Positions 24,523-33,022 of a stretch of 62,157 nucleotides of DNA are shown piece after piece. Under the pieces are notes generated by a model that was not told where the DNA came from, did not search any database, and saw only the letters and a list, made by a program, of their open reading frames with translations. Origin of the DNA: an uncultured Devosia sp. Lineage in GTDB: Bacteria; Pseudomonadota; Alphaproteobacteria; Rhizobiales; Devosiaceae. The position numbers were made by a program, and so were the translations under genes. Position 1 is the first letter of the stretch. Each line of letters opens with the position of its first letter. The stretch lies in contig NZ_CAMLHM010000019.1 in NCBI RefSeq assembly GCF_946479885.1, positions 1-62,157 of the forward strand, read 5' to 3'.

Positions 24523-25332
24523 CTAGCCTAGCTCAAGCGACGAAATACCGAAAATCCGCGCCAAGTTTACTTCGGGCTGACTGCCCCTGTACATGCGTTG
24601 CGTCGTGAACCCCGCAGAGAATCCGCGTTCTTCCAGGACCGAGAGCCACTCGGTCTGGACACTTGGTACATCGATACTGACGAGGCCAGGAACCCGATCG
24701 AGCAGGCTGGTGGCCGCGTCGAGAGAGGTAGCAAAGAGCGGACCTATCTTGGACCCTTCCCGACAGGAACGCGCGACGCCATAGGCGCTCAGCTCGCCTT
24801 CTGAAACCCGAGCCAGGACGAGATTTGGCAGGGATAGCCAGCGCTGCAGGAACGCCTGCCGCGGCGCTGGGAAGCACTGCCTGTCGAGGGCGCTGACGTC
24901 ATCCACGCTCAGGGTCGGCGACCGTTCTGTGCTCGTGGGCGGTGATTGTGCTCCGCTCATCCGGATGGTCTCATAGGCAGCGACGAAGCCCATCTTGGCG
25001 TAATTGGCCTGCTGTTCCGCGACGCCATCGAGGCCGATCGTCCGGTTGCCTAAATAGGCCACGCCGGCGTCCCAAGCGGCCTTGCCGTGGCCCTGGCCGC
25101 GCCAGTTTGGATGGCAGATGTAGAGGCCGATGAAACCGAAATGGTCGTCGTAAGCGACCGCGGATATGCCCGCGACCATCACGCCATCGACGAAGGTGCC
25201 GAAGAAGCCTTGCGGGTCGGCCGCCTGGAAGGCCGCGGCGTCGTGGAGGCCGGGGTTCCATCCTTCCGCGGCCGCCCAATCGAGCAAGGTCTCGATCTCA
25301 GCGAGGGTAAGGGGCCGGACCGTTCGGGTCAT
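24523..25332 (-). CDS. GNAT-family N-acetyltransferase with a second C-terminal domain
   Basis: A 269-residue protein. Residues 1-130 form a GNAT fold with the CoA loop HPNWRGQGHGKAAWDAGVAYL (about 74-94) and AEQQANYAKMGF. The C-terminal half (about 145-265) resembles the second GNAT-like domain common in this class. Its ATG overlaps the racemase stop (ATGA), so it is translationally coupled as the last gene of the importer operon. Its acetylation substrate is probably the imported compound or a product of it; this is inferred only from position. Confidence 0.85.
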   Translation of the reverse strand: MTRTVRPLTLAEIETLLDWAAAEGWNPGLHDAAAFQAADPQGFFGTFVDGVMVAGISAVAYDDHFGFIGLYICHPNWRGQGHGKAAWDAGVAYLGNRTIGLDGVAEQQANYAKMGFVAAYETIRMSGAQSPPTSTERSPTLSVDDVSALDRQCFPAPRQAFLQRWLSLPNLVLARVSEGELSAYGVARSCREGSKIGPLFATSLDAATSLLDRVPGLVSIDVPSVQTEWLSVLEERGFSAGFTTQRMYRGSQPEVNLARIFGISSLELG

Positions 25333-26063
25333 GTCGGCGCGAACCCGGCCAGGGCGCCGGTATAGGGCTTGGCGACCGGGGGGGCATAAGCGCCACGCTT
25401 GCTGGTCGTCAGGCCCAGAGCAACGAGCGCTTCGGCCTGCTTCACCGCTGCGCCGACCCCGTCGATGACGGGCAGGCCGAATTCGTGACTCAGCGTTCGG
25501 GCCAGATCGGCCATGCCGGCGCAGCCGAGCACGATGGCCTCGGCGCTATCCTCAGCGATGGCGCGGACGATTTCGTTGCGCAGGCGGTCGCGCGCGCCCG
25601 AATTGGGGTCTTCCAGCGCCAGCACGGCAATGTTGGCGGCGCGGATGCGGGCGCGGCCGGCCATGCCATAGCGAAGGGCCAGTTCCTCAATGGGGATACG
25701 GGAGCGCTCCATGGTGGTGACAACGGTGAAGCGCTTGGCGATGAAGGCGGCTGTCACCAGCGCCGCTTCGCAAATGCCGATGACTGGCATCCGCGCCATG
25801 GCACGGGCGGCGTCGAGGCCGGTATCGTCAAAACAGGCAATGACCGCCGCCTGGGCGCCTTCGCGCTCGGCGACGCCGATCTCGCGCAGCAGGCCGGGCA
25901 GGGCAAAGGCTTCGTCGTAATAGCCCTCGATCGAGACCGGCCCCATCGTCGAGGTCACGGGCACGATCTCAGTGGTTGACCCCGCAACCAGCCGAGCCGC
26001 ATGGGCGATCGTCGCCGTCATGCTGGCGGTGGTGTTGGGATTGATGACGGCGATACGGGTCAT
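25329..26063 (-). CDS. Asp/Glu/hydantoin racemase family protein
   Basis: A 244-residue two-cysteine racemase-type enzyme. The N-terminal IAVINPNTTASMT is the family signature. Catalytic cysteines are Cys77 in ACFDDTGLD and Cys181 in LGCAGMADL. Start at 26063 is chosen because it begins at the conserved strand and overlaps the upstream permease stop (ATGA). Members racemise hydantoins, allantoin, aspartate or glutamate, or act as maleate isomerase-like enzymes. The linked importer suggests that its substrate is brought in from outside. Confidence 0.87.
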   Translation of the reverse strand: MTRIAVINPNTTASMTATIAHAARLVAGSTTEIVPVTSTMGPVSIEGYYDEAFALPGLLREIGVAEREGAQAAVIACFDDTGLDAARAMARMPVIGICEAALVTAAFIAKRFTVVTTMERSRIPIEELALRYGMAGRARIRAANIAVLALEDPNSGARDRLRNEIVRAIAEDSAEAIVLGCAGMADLARTLSHEFGLPVIDGVGAAVKQAEALVALGLTTSKRGAYAPPVAKPYTGALAGFAPT

Positions 26064-26878
26064 GCGCGGGCCCGACGGCGGTTGACCCACAGGATGGCTC
26101 CGAGCGTCACGAGGATGATGAGGAACGAGAACACCGTCGTGACGGTGCCAAGCGCATAGAGCACCGGCGTCGTGACGTTGGTGGTCATGCCGTAGATTTC
26201 GAGCGGCAGCGTGTTGGAACTGCCCGAGGTCATCAGCGTGCGGGCGAATTCGTCATAGCTCAGCGAGAAGCCGAAGAGGCCGACGCCGATCAGGCTCGGC
26301 GCGATCATCGGCAGCACGACATGGTAGAAGGTCTGCCACGAACTGGCGCCCAGGTCGCGCGCTGCTTCCTCGTAGCTGGGCGAGAACCGGTTGAAGACGG
26401 CGAACATGATCAAGACGCCGAAGGGCAGGGTCCAGGTGAGATGGGCGCCGAAGCCGGAGCTGAACCAGTTTGGCTGGATGCCGATCTGCTGGAACAGCAC
26501 GCCGATGCCCAGCGACACGATGATGGAAGGCACGACGAGGCTGGCGACAGTGAGGTAGAATAGCGGCGACGCGCCGACGAACTTGCGGCGGAAGGCGAGA
26601 CCGGCCAGCAGCGATACCAGCACGGTCGCACCCATCACCATCAGCCCCAGCACCAGCGAGCGGCCGAAGCTGGCGCCGAAATTGCCCACCGCCTGCGTCT
26701 CGAACAGGTTCTGAAACCAGCGCAGCGACACCCCATTGAGCGGAAAGGTCAGGCCGCCATTGGGTCCCTGGAAGCTCAGGATGAACACAGCCGAGAGCGG
26801 GCCATAAAGGAACAGCACGAACAGGCCAAAGAAGGCTGCCAGTACGTAGAAGCCGACGCTGCGCTTTTCCCGGCTCAT
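26060..26878 (-). CDS. PotC-like ABC transporter permease
   Basis: A 272-residue inner-membrane permease with six predicted membrane segments, the first being VLAAFFGLFVLFLYGPLSAVFIL (about residues 12-34). The EAA loop is YEEAARDLGASSWQTFYHVVLPMIAP (about residues 169-194). It follows the other permease gene by 1 bp and is coupled to the racemase gene by a 4-base overlap. It belongs to the spermidine/putrescine/iron type of importer; the cargo is unknown. Confidence 0.9.
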   Translation of the reverse strand: MSREKRSVGFYVLAAFFGLFVLFLYGPLSAVFILSFQGPNGGLTFPLNGVSLRWFQNLFETQAVGNFGASFGRSLVLGLMVMGATVLVSLLAGLAFRRKFVGASPLFYLTVASLVVPSIIVSLGIGVLFQQIGIQPNWFSSGFGAHLTWTLPFGVLIMFAVFNRFSPSYEEAARDLGASSWQTFYHVVLPMIAPSLIGVGLFGFSLSYDEFARTLMTSGSSNTLPLEIYGMTTNVTTPVLYALGTVTTVFSFLIILVTLGAILWVNRRRARA

Positions 26879-26879
26879 C

Positions 26880-27737
26880 TCAAAGCTCCTTGCGGATGTC
26901 GACGATGCGCAGAATGCCTGCGACCATCAGCAACACCAGCACCAACAGCACGATGGCATTGGCTGCCGCCGCCGGATATTGCAGCAGGCTCATCTGGTTG
27001 CGCATCATCAGCGCCACCGAGGCGGACTGTCCGCCGCTCATCACCTGCACCGTGGAGAAATCGGCCATCACCAGCGTCACGACGAAGATCGTGCCGATGG
27101 CGATGCCTGGCTTGGCCAGCGGCAGGATGACATTCCAGATGATCTGCCAATCCGCGGCGCCGCCGTCGCGCGCCGCCTCGACGAGTGATTTGTCGATGCG
27201 CATCATAGTGTTGAAGATCGGCGTCACCATGAACAGGGTGTAGAGGTGAACCATGGCCAGGATCACCGCGAAATCCGAATAGAGCAGCCACTCGATTGGC
27301 TGGTCGATCACGCCTGCGCCCACCAGCCCCGAATTGATCAACCCGTTTCGGCCGAGTACGGGGATCCATGAAATCATGCGGATGATGTTGGAGGTGAGGA
27401 AGGGGACGGTGCAGACGAGGAACAGGATCATCTGCGTGGTGGCGCTGCGGATGTGGAAGGCGAGGAAGTAGGCGATCCAGAAGCCGACAAAGGCGGTTAT
27501 GGCCCAGACGATGGCCGCGAATTTGAGCGTGTTGCCATAGGTCTTCCAGGTGACCCAGCTTCCGAGCGTCTCTGCATAGTTGAAGGTGAAGAAGCCCGGA
27601 TACATGCCGGCAAAGTCATAATCCCAGAAGCTGACGACGAGCAGCAGCAGGATGGGAATGGCGAGGAAGAAGCCGAGAATGACGAGGAGAGGCGTGGCCT
27701 GGAGGTAGGGTGTGGCGCGGCTCAATAGGTTCTGCAT
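26880..27737 (-). CDS. PotB-like ABC transporter permease
   Basis: A 285-residue permease with six membrane segments, starting with TPLLVILGFFLAIPILLLLVVSF. The EAA loop is VEAARDGGAADWQIIWNVILPLAKPG (about residues 186-211). ATG 27737 is preferred because an upstream in-frame ATG at 27764 falls inside a strong hairpin. Works with the PotC-like permease and the ATPase encoded at 29124. Confidence 0.88.
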   Translation of the reverse strand: MQNLLSRATPYLQATPLLVILGFFLAIPILLLLVVSFWDYDFAGMYPGFFTFNYAETLGSWVTWKTYGNTLKFAAIVWAITAFVGFWIAYFLAFHIRSATTQMILFLVCTVPFLTSNIIRMISWIPVLGRNGLINSGLVGAGVIDQPIEWLLYSDFAVILAMVHLYTLFMVTPIFNTMMRIDKSLVEAARDGGAADWQIIWNVILPLAKPGIAIGTIFVVTLVMADFSTVQVMSGGQSASVALMMRNQMSLLQYPAAAANAIVLLVLVLLMVAGILRIVDIRKEL

Positions 27738-27761
27738 CTCTTCGGCCCTCCGGGCTAGCTG

Positions 27762-27791
27762 CATACCCTCCCCACGAGGGGGGAGGGTATG
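27762..27791. repeat. Palindromic hairpin between binding-protein and permease genes
   Basis: CATACCCTCCCC (27762-27773) and GGGGAGGGTATG (27780-27791) are perfect 12-bp arms around a 6-nt loop. It resembles intergenic palindromes common in Hyphomicrobiales and probably protects the 3' end of the binding-protein message. Confidence 0.75.
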
Positions 27792-27806
27792 TAAACGGCG
27801 AGCGAC

Positions 27807-29096
27807 TTAGGCAGCGATGAACTCGTTCCAGCGGCGGACCATGTAGCGGTCTTCGTCCATCACCGAGTTCCAGCAGGCGACCTTGCCCATGCGTTCTTCG
27901 AACGAGCCGCCATCGCGCACGGCGCCTGCCTTTTCCATCACGGTGCCATCAGGCGCGAGGATGTCGCCCTGGGCGGCCTTGCCTTCGATCCAGTAGCCCC
28001 ATTCGTCGGCCGACATGTATTCCTTGGCCGTATCCATGGCCGCAGAATAGTAGCCTTGGCGGTTGAGATAGCCGCCGACCCAGCCGGACGTGTACCAGTT
28101 GATGTATTCATAGGCGGCGTCGAGCTGCGCACCCTGCAGATGGGCGGCAAGGCCGAGACCGCCGCCCCAGCTGCGATAGCCTTCCTTGAGCGGCTGGTAC
28201 TTGCAGGCAATGCCCTTGGAGCGCACGGCGGCAACGGCTGGGGACCACATCGACTGGATCACCACTTCGCCTGATGACATCAGGTTCACTGACTCGTCGA
28301 AGCTCTTCCAGAAGGCGCGGAACTGCCCGTCCTGCTTGGCCTTGATCAGGAAATCGATGGTCGCGTCGATCTCGGCGGTGGTCATGTTGCCCTTGTCGCC
28401 ATAGGTGATGTTGCCCATGGCTTCCATGATCATTGCCGCATCCATGATGCCGATCGATGGCACATTGATGATGGCCGTCTTGCCCTTGAATGCGGGATCC
28501 ATGATGTCCGCCCAGGTCGAGATCTCGCGGCCGACCAGATCCGGGCGAATGCCGAGGGTGTCGGCATTGTAGATGGTCGGCACCATGGTGAACCAGCCGG
28601 TCTCGCCCTTGGCAAAGGTCTTGTCGCCGGGAGCTTCGACAAAGCCCACGGTATGAGGGGCAGTGCCTTGGGCGATGACGCTGTCCGGCAGCAGCTTGCC
28701 GGTTTTGAACAGCGGCACGATCTTGTCGTAATAGGTCAGCTTTGACGTATCCATGGGCTGGATCACGCCCGATGGAAACACCTTCTTGAGGATCCAGTAT
28801 TCGATATCGGCGATGTCGTAACTGTCCGGCTGGGTCACGGCGCGCTGGGCGGCGGCGTCGGAATCGGTGGCCGTCATTTCAAGCGTGATGCCCAGGTCCG
28901 CCTTGCACTTCTCGGCAATGGCGTTGAGGTTCGACACGCCCGTGCCGAACTGGCGCAGCGTGATCGGATTTTGCGCCCAGATGGTCGGAAAACCGGTGAT
29001 GGCGCCCGAGCCGAGGGCGGCACCCGCTGCGGCGGCGGCGCCGGTCTTCAGCAGATTGCGGCGGGAAATGCCTGTCGTCTTGGTGGTCTCTGTCAT
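27807..29096 (-). CDS. PotD-like ABC transporter substrate-binding protein, Tat signal
   Basis: A 429-residue exported binding protein. A twin-arginine signal (SRRNLLKTGAAAAAGAALGSGA, residues about 11-32) directs folded export. The mature domain shows YDIADIEYWILKKVFPSGVIQPMD (about 92-115), FTMVPTIYNADTLGI, TWADIMDPAFKGKTAI and SSGEVVIQSMWSPAVAAV, as in polyamine- and iron-type binding proteins. Cargo unknown; an acidic or ureide nitrogen compound would suit the racemase downstream. It lies 27 bp after the ATPase gene. Confidence 0.9.
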   Translation of the reverse strand: MTETTKTTGISRRNLLKTGAAAAAGAALGSGAITGFPTIWAQNPITLRQFGTGVSNLNAIAEKCKADLGITLEMTATDSDAAAQRAVTQPDSYDIADIEYWILKKVFPSGVIQPMDTSKLTYYDKIVPLFKTGKLLPDSVIAQGTAPHTVGFVEAPGDKTFAKGETGWFTMVPTIYNADTLGIRPDLVGREISTWADIMDPAFKGKTAIINVPSIGIMDAAMIMEAMGNITYGDKGNMTTAEIDATIDFLIKAKQDGQFRAFWKSFDESVNLMSSGEVVIQSMWSPAVAAVRSKGIACKYQPLKEGYRSWGGGLGLAAHLQGAQLDAAYEYINWYTSGWVGGYLNRQGYYSAAMDTAKEYMSADEWGYWIEGKAAQGDILAPDGTVMEKAGAVRDGGSFEERMGKVACWNSVMDEDRYMVRRWNEFIAA

Positions 29097-29123
29097 AGCC
29101 TTAGGTCCCTTTGTTGGCTTTGA

Positions 29124-30212
29124 TTACGAATTGAGCGGGCCGAGGATGATGGCGTCCTGGGCCTCCCAATGGAGGGGCACCGCATCGCCCACCGCGACCG
29201 GCGTCGCGTGGAAGGCGGTGTCGGTGATGATGGCGGTGAATTCGGAAATGCCGGCGCCGTCGATGGTGAGCTTGATGGTGCCGCCGCGATATTCGAGGTT
29301 GGAGATAATGCCGGTGAAGCCGAGGCCCTTGACCGGGCCTTCTCCGATCCGGACATGGTCGGTGCGGATGGCGGCATCGACCGCCGTACCCGTGGGCCGC
29401 GGTTCGCCTGAGGCCGAAAACGTGCCGCCGCCGACGACCTCGAAGGTCACGAGACCGTTGGACGAGCCGACGACCTTGCCCGAAATCACATTGTGGTCGC
29501 CCATGAAGCGGGCCACGAAGGCCGTGGCCGGGCGTTCGAACACTTCGCGCGGGCTGGCCGCCTGCTCGATCCGCCCATCGCTCATCACCACGATGATGTC
29601 TGCCAGCGCCATCGCCTCTTCCTGGCTATGGGTCACGTGCACGAAGGTGATGCCGAGTTGCTTCTGCAGCTTCTTGAGCTCGGCGCGCATGCGGATCTTG
29701 AGGAACGGATCGAGCGCCGATAGCGGCTCGTCGAGCAGCAGCGCCTCGGGATCGGTGATCAGCGCCCGCGCCAGGGCCACGCGCTGCTGCTGGCCGCCCG
29801 AAAGCTGCGCCGGATTGCGGCTGGCATAGGCATCCATCTGCATGAGCTTGAGCATGTCGAGCGCCCGCGCCCGGCGCGTATCCTTGTCGACGCCGGCCAT
29901 CTTGAGGCTAAAAGCGACATTGTCGACGAGGTCGAGATGGGGAAATAGCGCGTAGGACTGGAACATCATCGCCGTGCCGCGCTTGGCCGGGGGCAGGTGG
30001 GTCACCACCGTCTTGCCCAAGACGATGTCGCCGATCGAGACGCTTTCATGTCCCGCGATCATGCGCAGTGTGGAGGTCTTGCCGCAGCCCGATGGTCCGA
30101 GCAGGCAACAGTAGCTGCCCGCCGGTATCTTGAGGCTGATCGCATCGACCGCCGTGGTTTTCCCGTAGATTTTGGAAACCGAAGCGATGTCGATCTCGGC
30201 AGCTTTGGACAT
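29124..30212 (-). CDS. PotA-like ABC transporter ATPase
   Basis: A 362-residue ATPase. Walker A is LGPSGCGKTST (about residue 38), the Q-loop is MMFQSYALFPHL, the signature is LSGGQQQR, Walker B is ALLLDEPLSALD and the switch His is in VHVTHSQEEAM. A TOBE domain follows from about residue 275. Start at 30212 is set by GGGAG 8 bases upstream and the conserved beginning EIDIASVSKIYG. First gene of the minus-strand operon, behind a sigma-54 promoter match. Confidence 0.92.
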   Translation of the reverse strand: MSKAAEIDIASVSKIYGKTTAVDAISLKIPAGSYCCLLGPSGCGKTSTLRMIAGHESVSIGDIVLGKTVVTHLPPAKRGTAMMFQSYALFPHLDLVDNVAFSLKMAGVDKDTRRARALDMLKLMQMDAYASRNPAQLSGGQQQRVALARALITDPEALLLDEPLSALDPFLKIRMRAELKKLQKQLGITFVHVTHSQEEAMALADIIVVMSDGRIEQAASPREVFERPATAFVARFMGDHNVISGKVVGSSNGLVTFEVVGGGTFSASGEPRPTGTAVDAAIRTDHVRIGEGPVKGLGFTGIISNLEYRGGTIKLTIDGAGISEFTAIITDTAFHATPVAVGDAVPLHWEAQDAIILGPLNS

Positions 30213-30243
30213 CAAGCATCTCCCGATTGTCGGGACCTGACTA

Positions 30244-30259
30244 TGCATCTGCCGTGCCA
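30244..30259 (-). promoter_or_regulatory. Sigma-54 promoter for the PotA-like operon
   Basis: On the minus strand the sequence reads CTGGCACGGCAGATGCAT across this site. The -24 GG and -12 GC are correctly spaced, and TGGCACG is the full -24 consensus; the -12 has ATGCA instead of TTGCA. The predicted transcript start near 30233 is about 20 nt before the ATG. Confidence 0.65.
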
Positions 30260-30329
30260 GTCTTCGCGGCGAGCGTTAACCTCTTGTCGTGGTTTGAAAA
30301 TCGGACACCATTGATATTGGACGATTCAT

Positions 30330-30350
30330 GAGCAGACTATGCGTCTGCTC
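30330..30350. promoter_or_regulatory. Palindrome flanked by direct repeats in the divergent importer/GntR region
   Basis: GAGCAGAC (30330-30337) and GTCTGCTC (30343-30350) are perfect arms 5 bp apart. GATTCATG occurs on both sides (30323-30330 and 30351-30358). It is a candidate regulator-binding site between the ATPase gene and the GntR gene. Confidence 0.4.
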
Positions 30351-30384
30351 GATTCATGTGCACGTGTTCGCAAGTCGCGCCGAA

Positions 30385-30396
30385 ATTGTATGCAAT
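30385..30396. promoter_or_regulatory. Candidate FCD-GntR operator (copy 1)
   Basis: ATTGTATGCAAT lies 64 bp upstream of the GntR ATG. The identical 12-mer occurs at 41204-41215, upstream of the other operon that has an FCD GntR gene. The form resembles the TTGTATACAA-like sites of this family. Confidence 0.45.
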
Positions 30397-30460
30397 CCGT
30401 CTCGCGACTGTATGCGACTTCTCGCTTTCGCTGCGGCGCGATTATCCCTATGAATGAGTC

Positions 30461-31177
30461 ATGACGCTTGACGACCAGAGTTTTGCCCTGCCGCTTGTCG
30501 CTGAGGATCGCGCCATGATGATCCGCGATCATCTGCGCGATGCCATCGTCGATCGCCGGTTGGCACCGGGCACCAAGCTCAACGAGGCCGAGGTCGGCAC
30601 GCTGTTCGATGTGAGCCGCACCGTTGTCCGCGCGGCGCTCCAGGCGCTGGCCTTCGAAGGACTGGTCAAGACTGAGCGTAATCGCGGCGCCTTCGTCGCC
30701 AATCCTACCCCGGAAGAGGCTCGTCAGGTCTTTGCCTCGCGGCGCCTCATCGAACCCGGTCTGGCGCTCGCCGCTGCGCAGCGCATCACCGCCGGCGAAG
30801 TTGCCGCCTTCCGCGACCGGCTGCACCACGAAAGCGCATTGCTGGGTCAGCGCGGGCCGCACGCACGACGCGCCGAGATCCACGCCTCGGGCGATTTTCA
30901 CCTGCTGCTGGCTCGGGTCGCCGGCAACGCCATCTTGCTCCGCTTCATGGAAGAGCTGGTCGCGCGCTCCTCGCTCGTTATCGCGCTATATGGCCGGTCC
31001 GGCGCCTCGAGCTGCGGCCACAATGACCATGGCAACATTCTCAAGGCGCTCGAGGAGCGCGATGGCGACAAGGCCAGCCGACTACTGCTGACCCATATCG
31101 ACCACATCGAGGCGGACCTGGATCTTCGCAATACCAACGACCTGCCGTTGCGGGACGCCCTGGCCAGCGGCGCCTAG
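30461..31177 (+). CDS. GntR-family regulator, FCD type (1)
   Basis: A 238-residue repressor-type regulator. The winged helix occupies residues about 18-85 (LRDAIVDRRLAPGTKLNEAEVGTLFDVSRTVVRAALQALAFEGLV). The FCD ligand domain (about 90-225) has metal-site-type residues in ASGDFHLLLARVAGN and LLTHIDHIE. It is divergent from the PotA-like importer operon and convergent with the allophanate hydrolase gene 36 bp away. It probably represses the importer operon until the imported compound binds. Confidence 0.9.
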   Translation: MTLDDQSFALPLVAEDRAMMIRDHLRDAIVDRRLAPGTKLNEAEVGTLFDVSRTVVRAALQALAFEGLVKTERNRGAFVANPTPEEARQVFASRRLIEPGLALAAAQRITAGEVAAFRDRLHHESALLGQRGPHARRAEIHASGDFHLLLARVAGNAILLRFMEELVARSSLVIALYGRSGASSCGHNDHGNILKALEERDGDKASRLLLTHIDHIEADLDLRNTNDLPLRDALASGA

Positions 31178-31213
31178 CTGCAGAGGTGCTGTTCGCGGTT
31201 GACCTGACCAGTC

Positions 31214-33022
31214 CTAGCTGTTGCGGGAGTTGAGATAGGCGCGCCAGCCGCCATGTTCGGTAATGTCCTGGGCGCCGGTTAGAGCATGGGCTTCGCAGAG
31301 GAAGCCGGAGACGGATGAGCCGTCATCGAGAGTAACCTTGCCGATACCGAGCGGCGCCGGAATCCGCGCGACAAACTGCCCGAACGCAGCCGCTGGCAAT
31401 TCCCAGACCTCGACGGCCAAGCCTGGGCCGGCAAAGCCGGGCTCCCGGATGAGACCGGGCTTAGGTGGCGTCGTATTGGGCAGCGCGAAGAGCTTATAGT
31501 CGGCTGCGGTGCGGCAGGTTTTCAGCAGGTTTCCGCCGGGGCCGGTGAGTTCCCTGTTGAGCGGCATGCCGGTGAGGTGGGCCCCCACCACGACGATCGG
31601 CACCATGTCGCTGGCTGCGGGGCCGACCTTGCTGGCTTCAGGCAGGATGGCGGCCTTGTCGCGACCCATCCCCCGGGCCACCATGCGATGCAGCGCATCG
31701 GCCAGTGGGGCGAGGGCATCGTCGCTGAAGGCGGCGGCGACCAGGGTGACGCCGGCGGGCAGGTGGTCCTGGCCGTCGAAGCCAGCCGGTACTGCGATGG
31801 CAGCGCAGTCGAGCAGATTGGCGAAATTGGTGTAGCGACCGAAATGTGAATTGAGGCGTATAGGATCGGCCTGCATGGCCTCCACCGTGTAGGTGGTCGG
31901 CGAGGTCGGCAACAGCAGGATATCGGCCTTGGCCCATTCGGCCTCGGTCTTGCGGCGCAATTCCTCCAGCCGGTACTTCCCGTTGAACGCCTCCACCGCC
32001 GTCTTGCCCTTGGCACCCGCGATGATGGCACGGACGGTCGGGTCGAAATCGGCCTCGTTGCTGGCGAAAAAGCCCTCCACCGCGGCGAGGCGCTCGGCCA
32101 CCCATGGGCCGTCATAGAGCAGGGCCGCGGCCTCCCGGAAGGGCCCATAGTCGAAGGGGACCACCGTGACGCCCAGGGCCCGGATGTTCTCAATGGCGGC
32201 GTCATAGAGCCGTTCCACCTCGGCATTGCCGAAGAACTCCCGCTCCGCCCCGTCGAGCACGCCGACGCGCAGACCGGACGTCGGCAGCGACGTCCACTTC
32301 GCCTTGCGCGAGAATGGATCCGCGGCATCGAAGCCCTCGGCGACCTTGCGGATGGCAACCCCATCGCCCACCGTGGCCGCAAAGATCGTCACGCAGTCGA
32401 CGCTCTTGCAAGCGGGAACAACGCCGGTACTGGGCAACAGGCCCGGCGTCGGTTTGATGCCGACGAGATTGTTGAACATGGCCGGCACGCGGCCCGAGCC
32501 GGCGGTGTCAGTGCCCAACGAGAAGGTGGCGAAGCCGGCGGCAACGGCGACGGCTGAGCCGGAGCTCGAGCCGCCCGAGACATAGGCCGCGTCGAACACC
32601 GAACGCGGCGCCCCATAGGGCGAGCGGGTGCCGTTGAGACCGGTGGCGAACTGGTCGAGATTGGTCTTGCCAATGACGATGGCGCCGGCCGCGAGGAGAC
32701 GCGCGACGACGGTGGCGTCTGCCGCCGGATCGTAGGCGAAGGCTGGGCAGGCGGCCGTGGTGGGCAAGCCGGCGACGTCGATATTGTCCTTCACCGCGAA
32801 AGGGATGCCCCAGAGCGGCAGACTGTTGGGCTCTGGGTGTTGCGCCATCAGCGCATCGGCGGCGGCGAGCAGATCGGCGTCACTGGTGGGAGTGATGAAC
32901 ACCGCCTTGTCGGGCCAAGCGGCGCGGCGCTCGATGACCGCCTGAATGACGTCGTGCGGGGTGACTTTGCGGTCGGCGTAGAACGCCCTCAGCGTCGCCA
33001 GATCGAGGATGGTAGGCAGCAT
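31214..33022 (-). CDS. atzF: Allophanate hydrolase
   Basis: A 602-residue amidase converting allophanate to ammonia and CO2. Residues 1-440 form the amidase-signature domain with the catalytic Lys in VKDNIDVAG (about residue 78), the Gly/Ser stretch YVSGGSSSGSAVAVAAG (about 147-163) and GTDTAGSGRVPA. Residues about 470-602 form the small C-terminal domain typical of allophanate hydrolases (VGAHLTGMPLNRELTGPGG, LPNTTPPKPGLIREPG). Its ATG overlaps the carboxylase stop by one base. Last gene of the guanidine operon. It can also take allophanate made by biuret hydrolysis. Confidence 0.93.
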   Translation of the reverse strand: MLPTILDLATLRAFYADRKVTPHDVIQAVIERRAAWPDKAVFITPTSDADLLAAADALMAQHPEPNSLPLWGIPFAVKDNIDVAGLPTTAACPAFAYDPAADATVVARLLAAGAIVIGKTNLDQFATGLNGTRSPYGAPRSVFDAAYVSGGSSSGSAVAVAAGFATFSLGTDTAGSGRVPAMFNNLVGIKPTPGLLPSTGVVPACKSVDCVTIFAATVGDGVAIRKVAEGFDAADPFSRKAKWTSLPTSGLRVGVLDGAEREFFGNAEVERLYDAAIENIRALGVTVVPFDYGPFREAAALLYDGPWVAERLAAVEGFFASNEADFDPTVRAIIAGAKGKTAVEAFNGKYRLEELRRKTEAEWAKADILLLPTSPTTYTVEAMQADPIRLNSHFGRYTNFANLLDCAAIAVPAGFDGQDHLPAGVTLVAAAFSDDALAPLADALHRMVARGMGRDKAAILPEASKVGPAASDMVPIVVVGAHLTGMPLNRELTGPGGNLLKTCRTAADYKLFALPNTTPPKPGLIREPGFAGPGLAVEVWELPAAAFGQFVARIPAPLGIGKVTLDDGSSVSGFLCEAHALTGAQDITEHGGWRAYLNSRNS

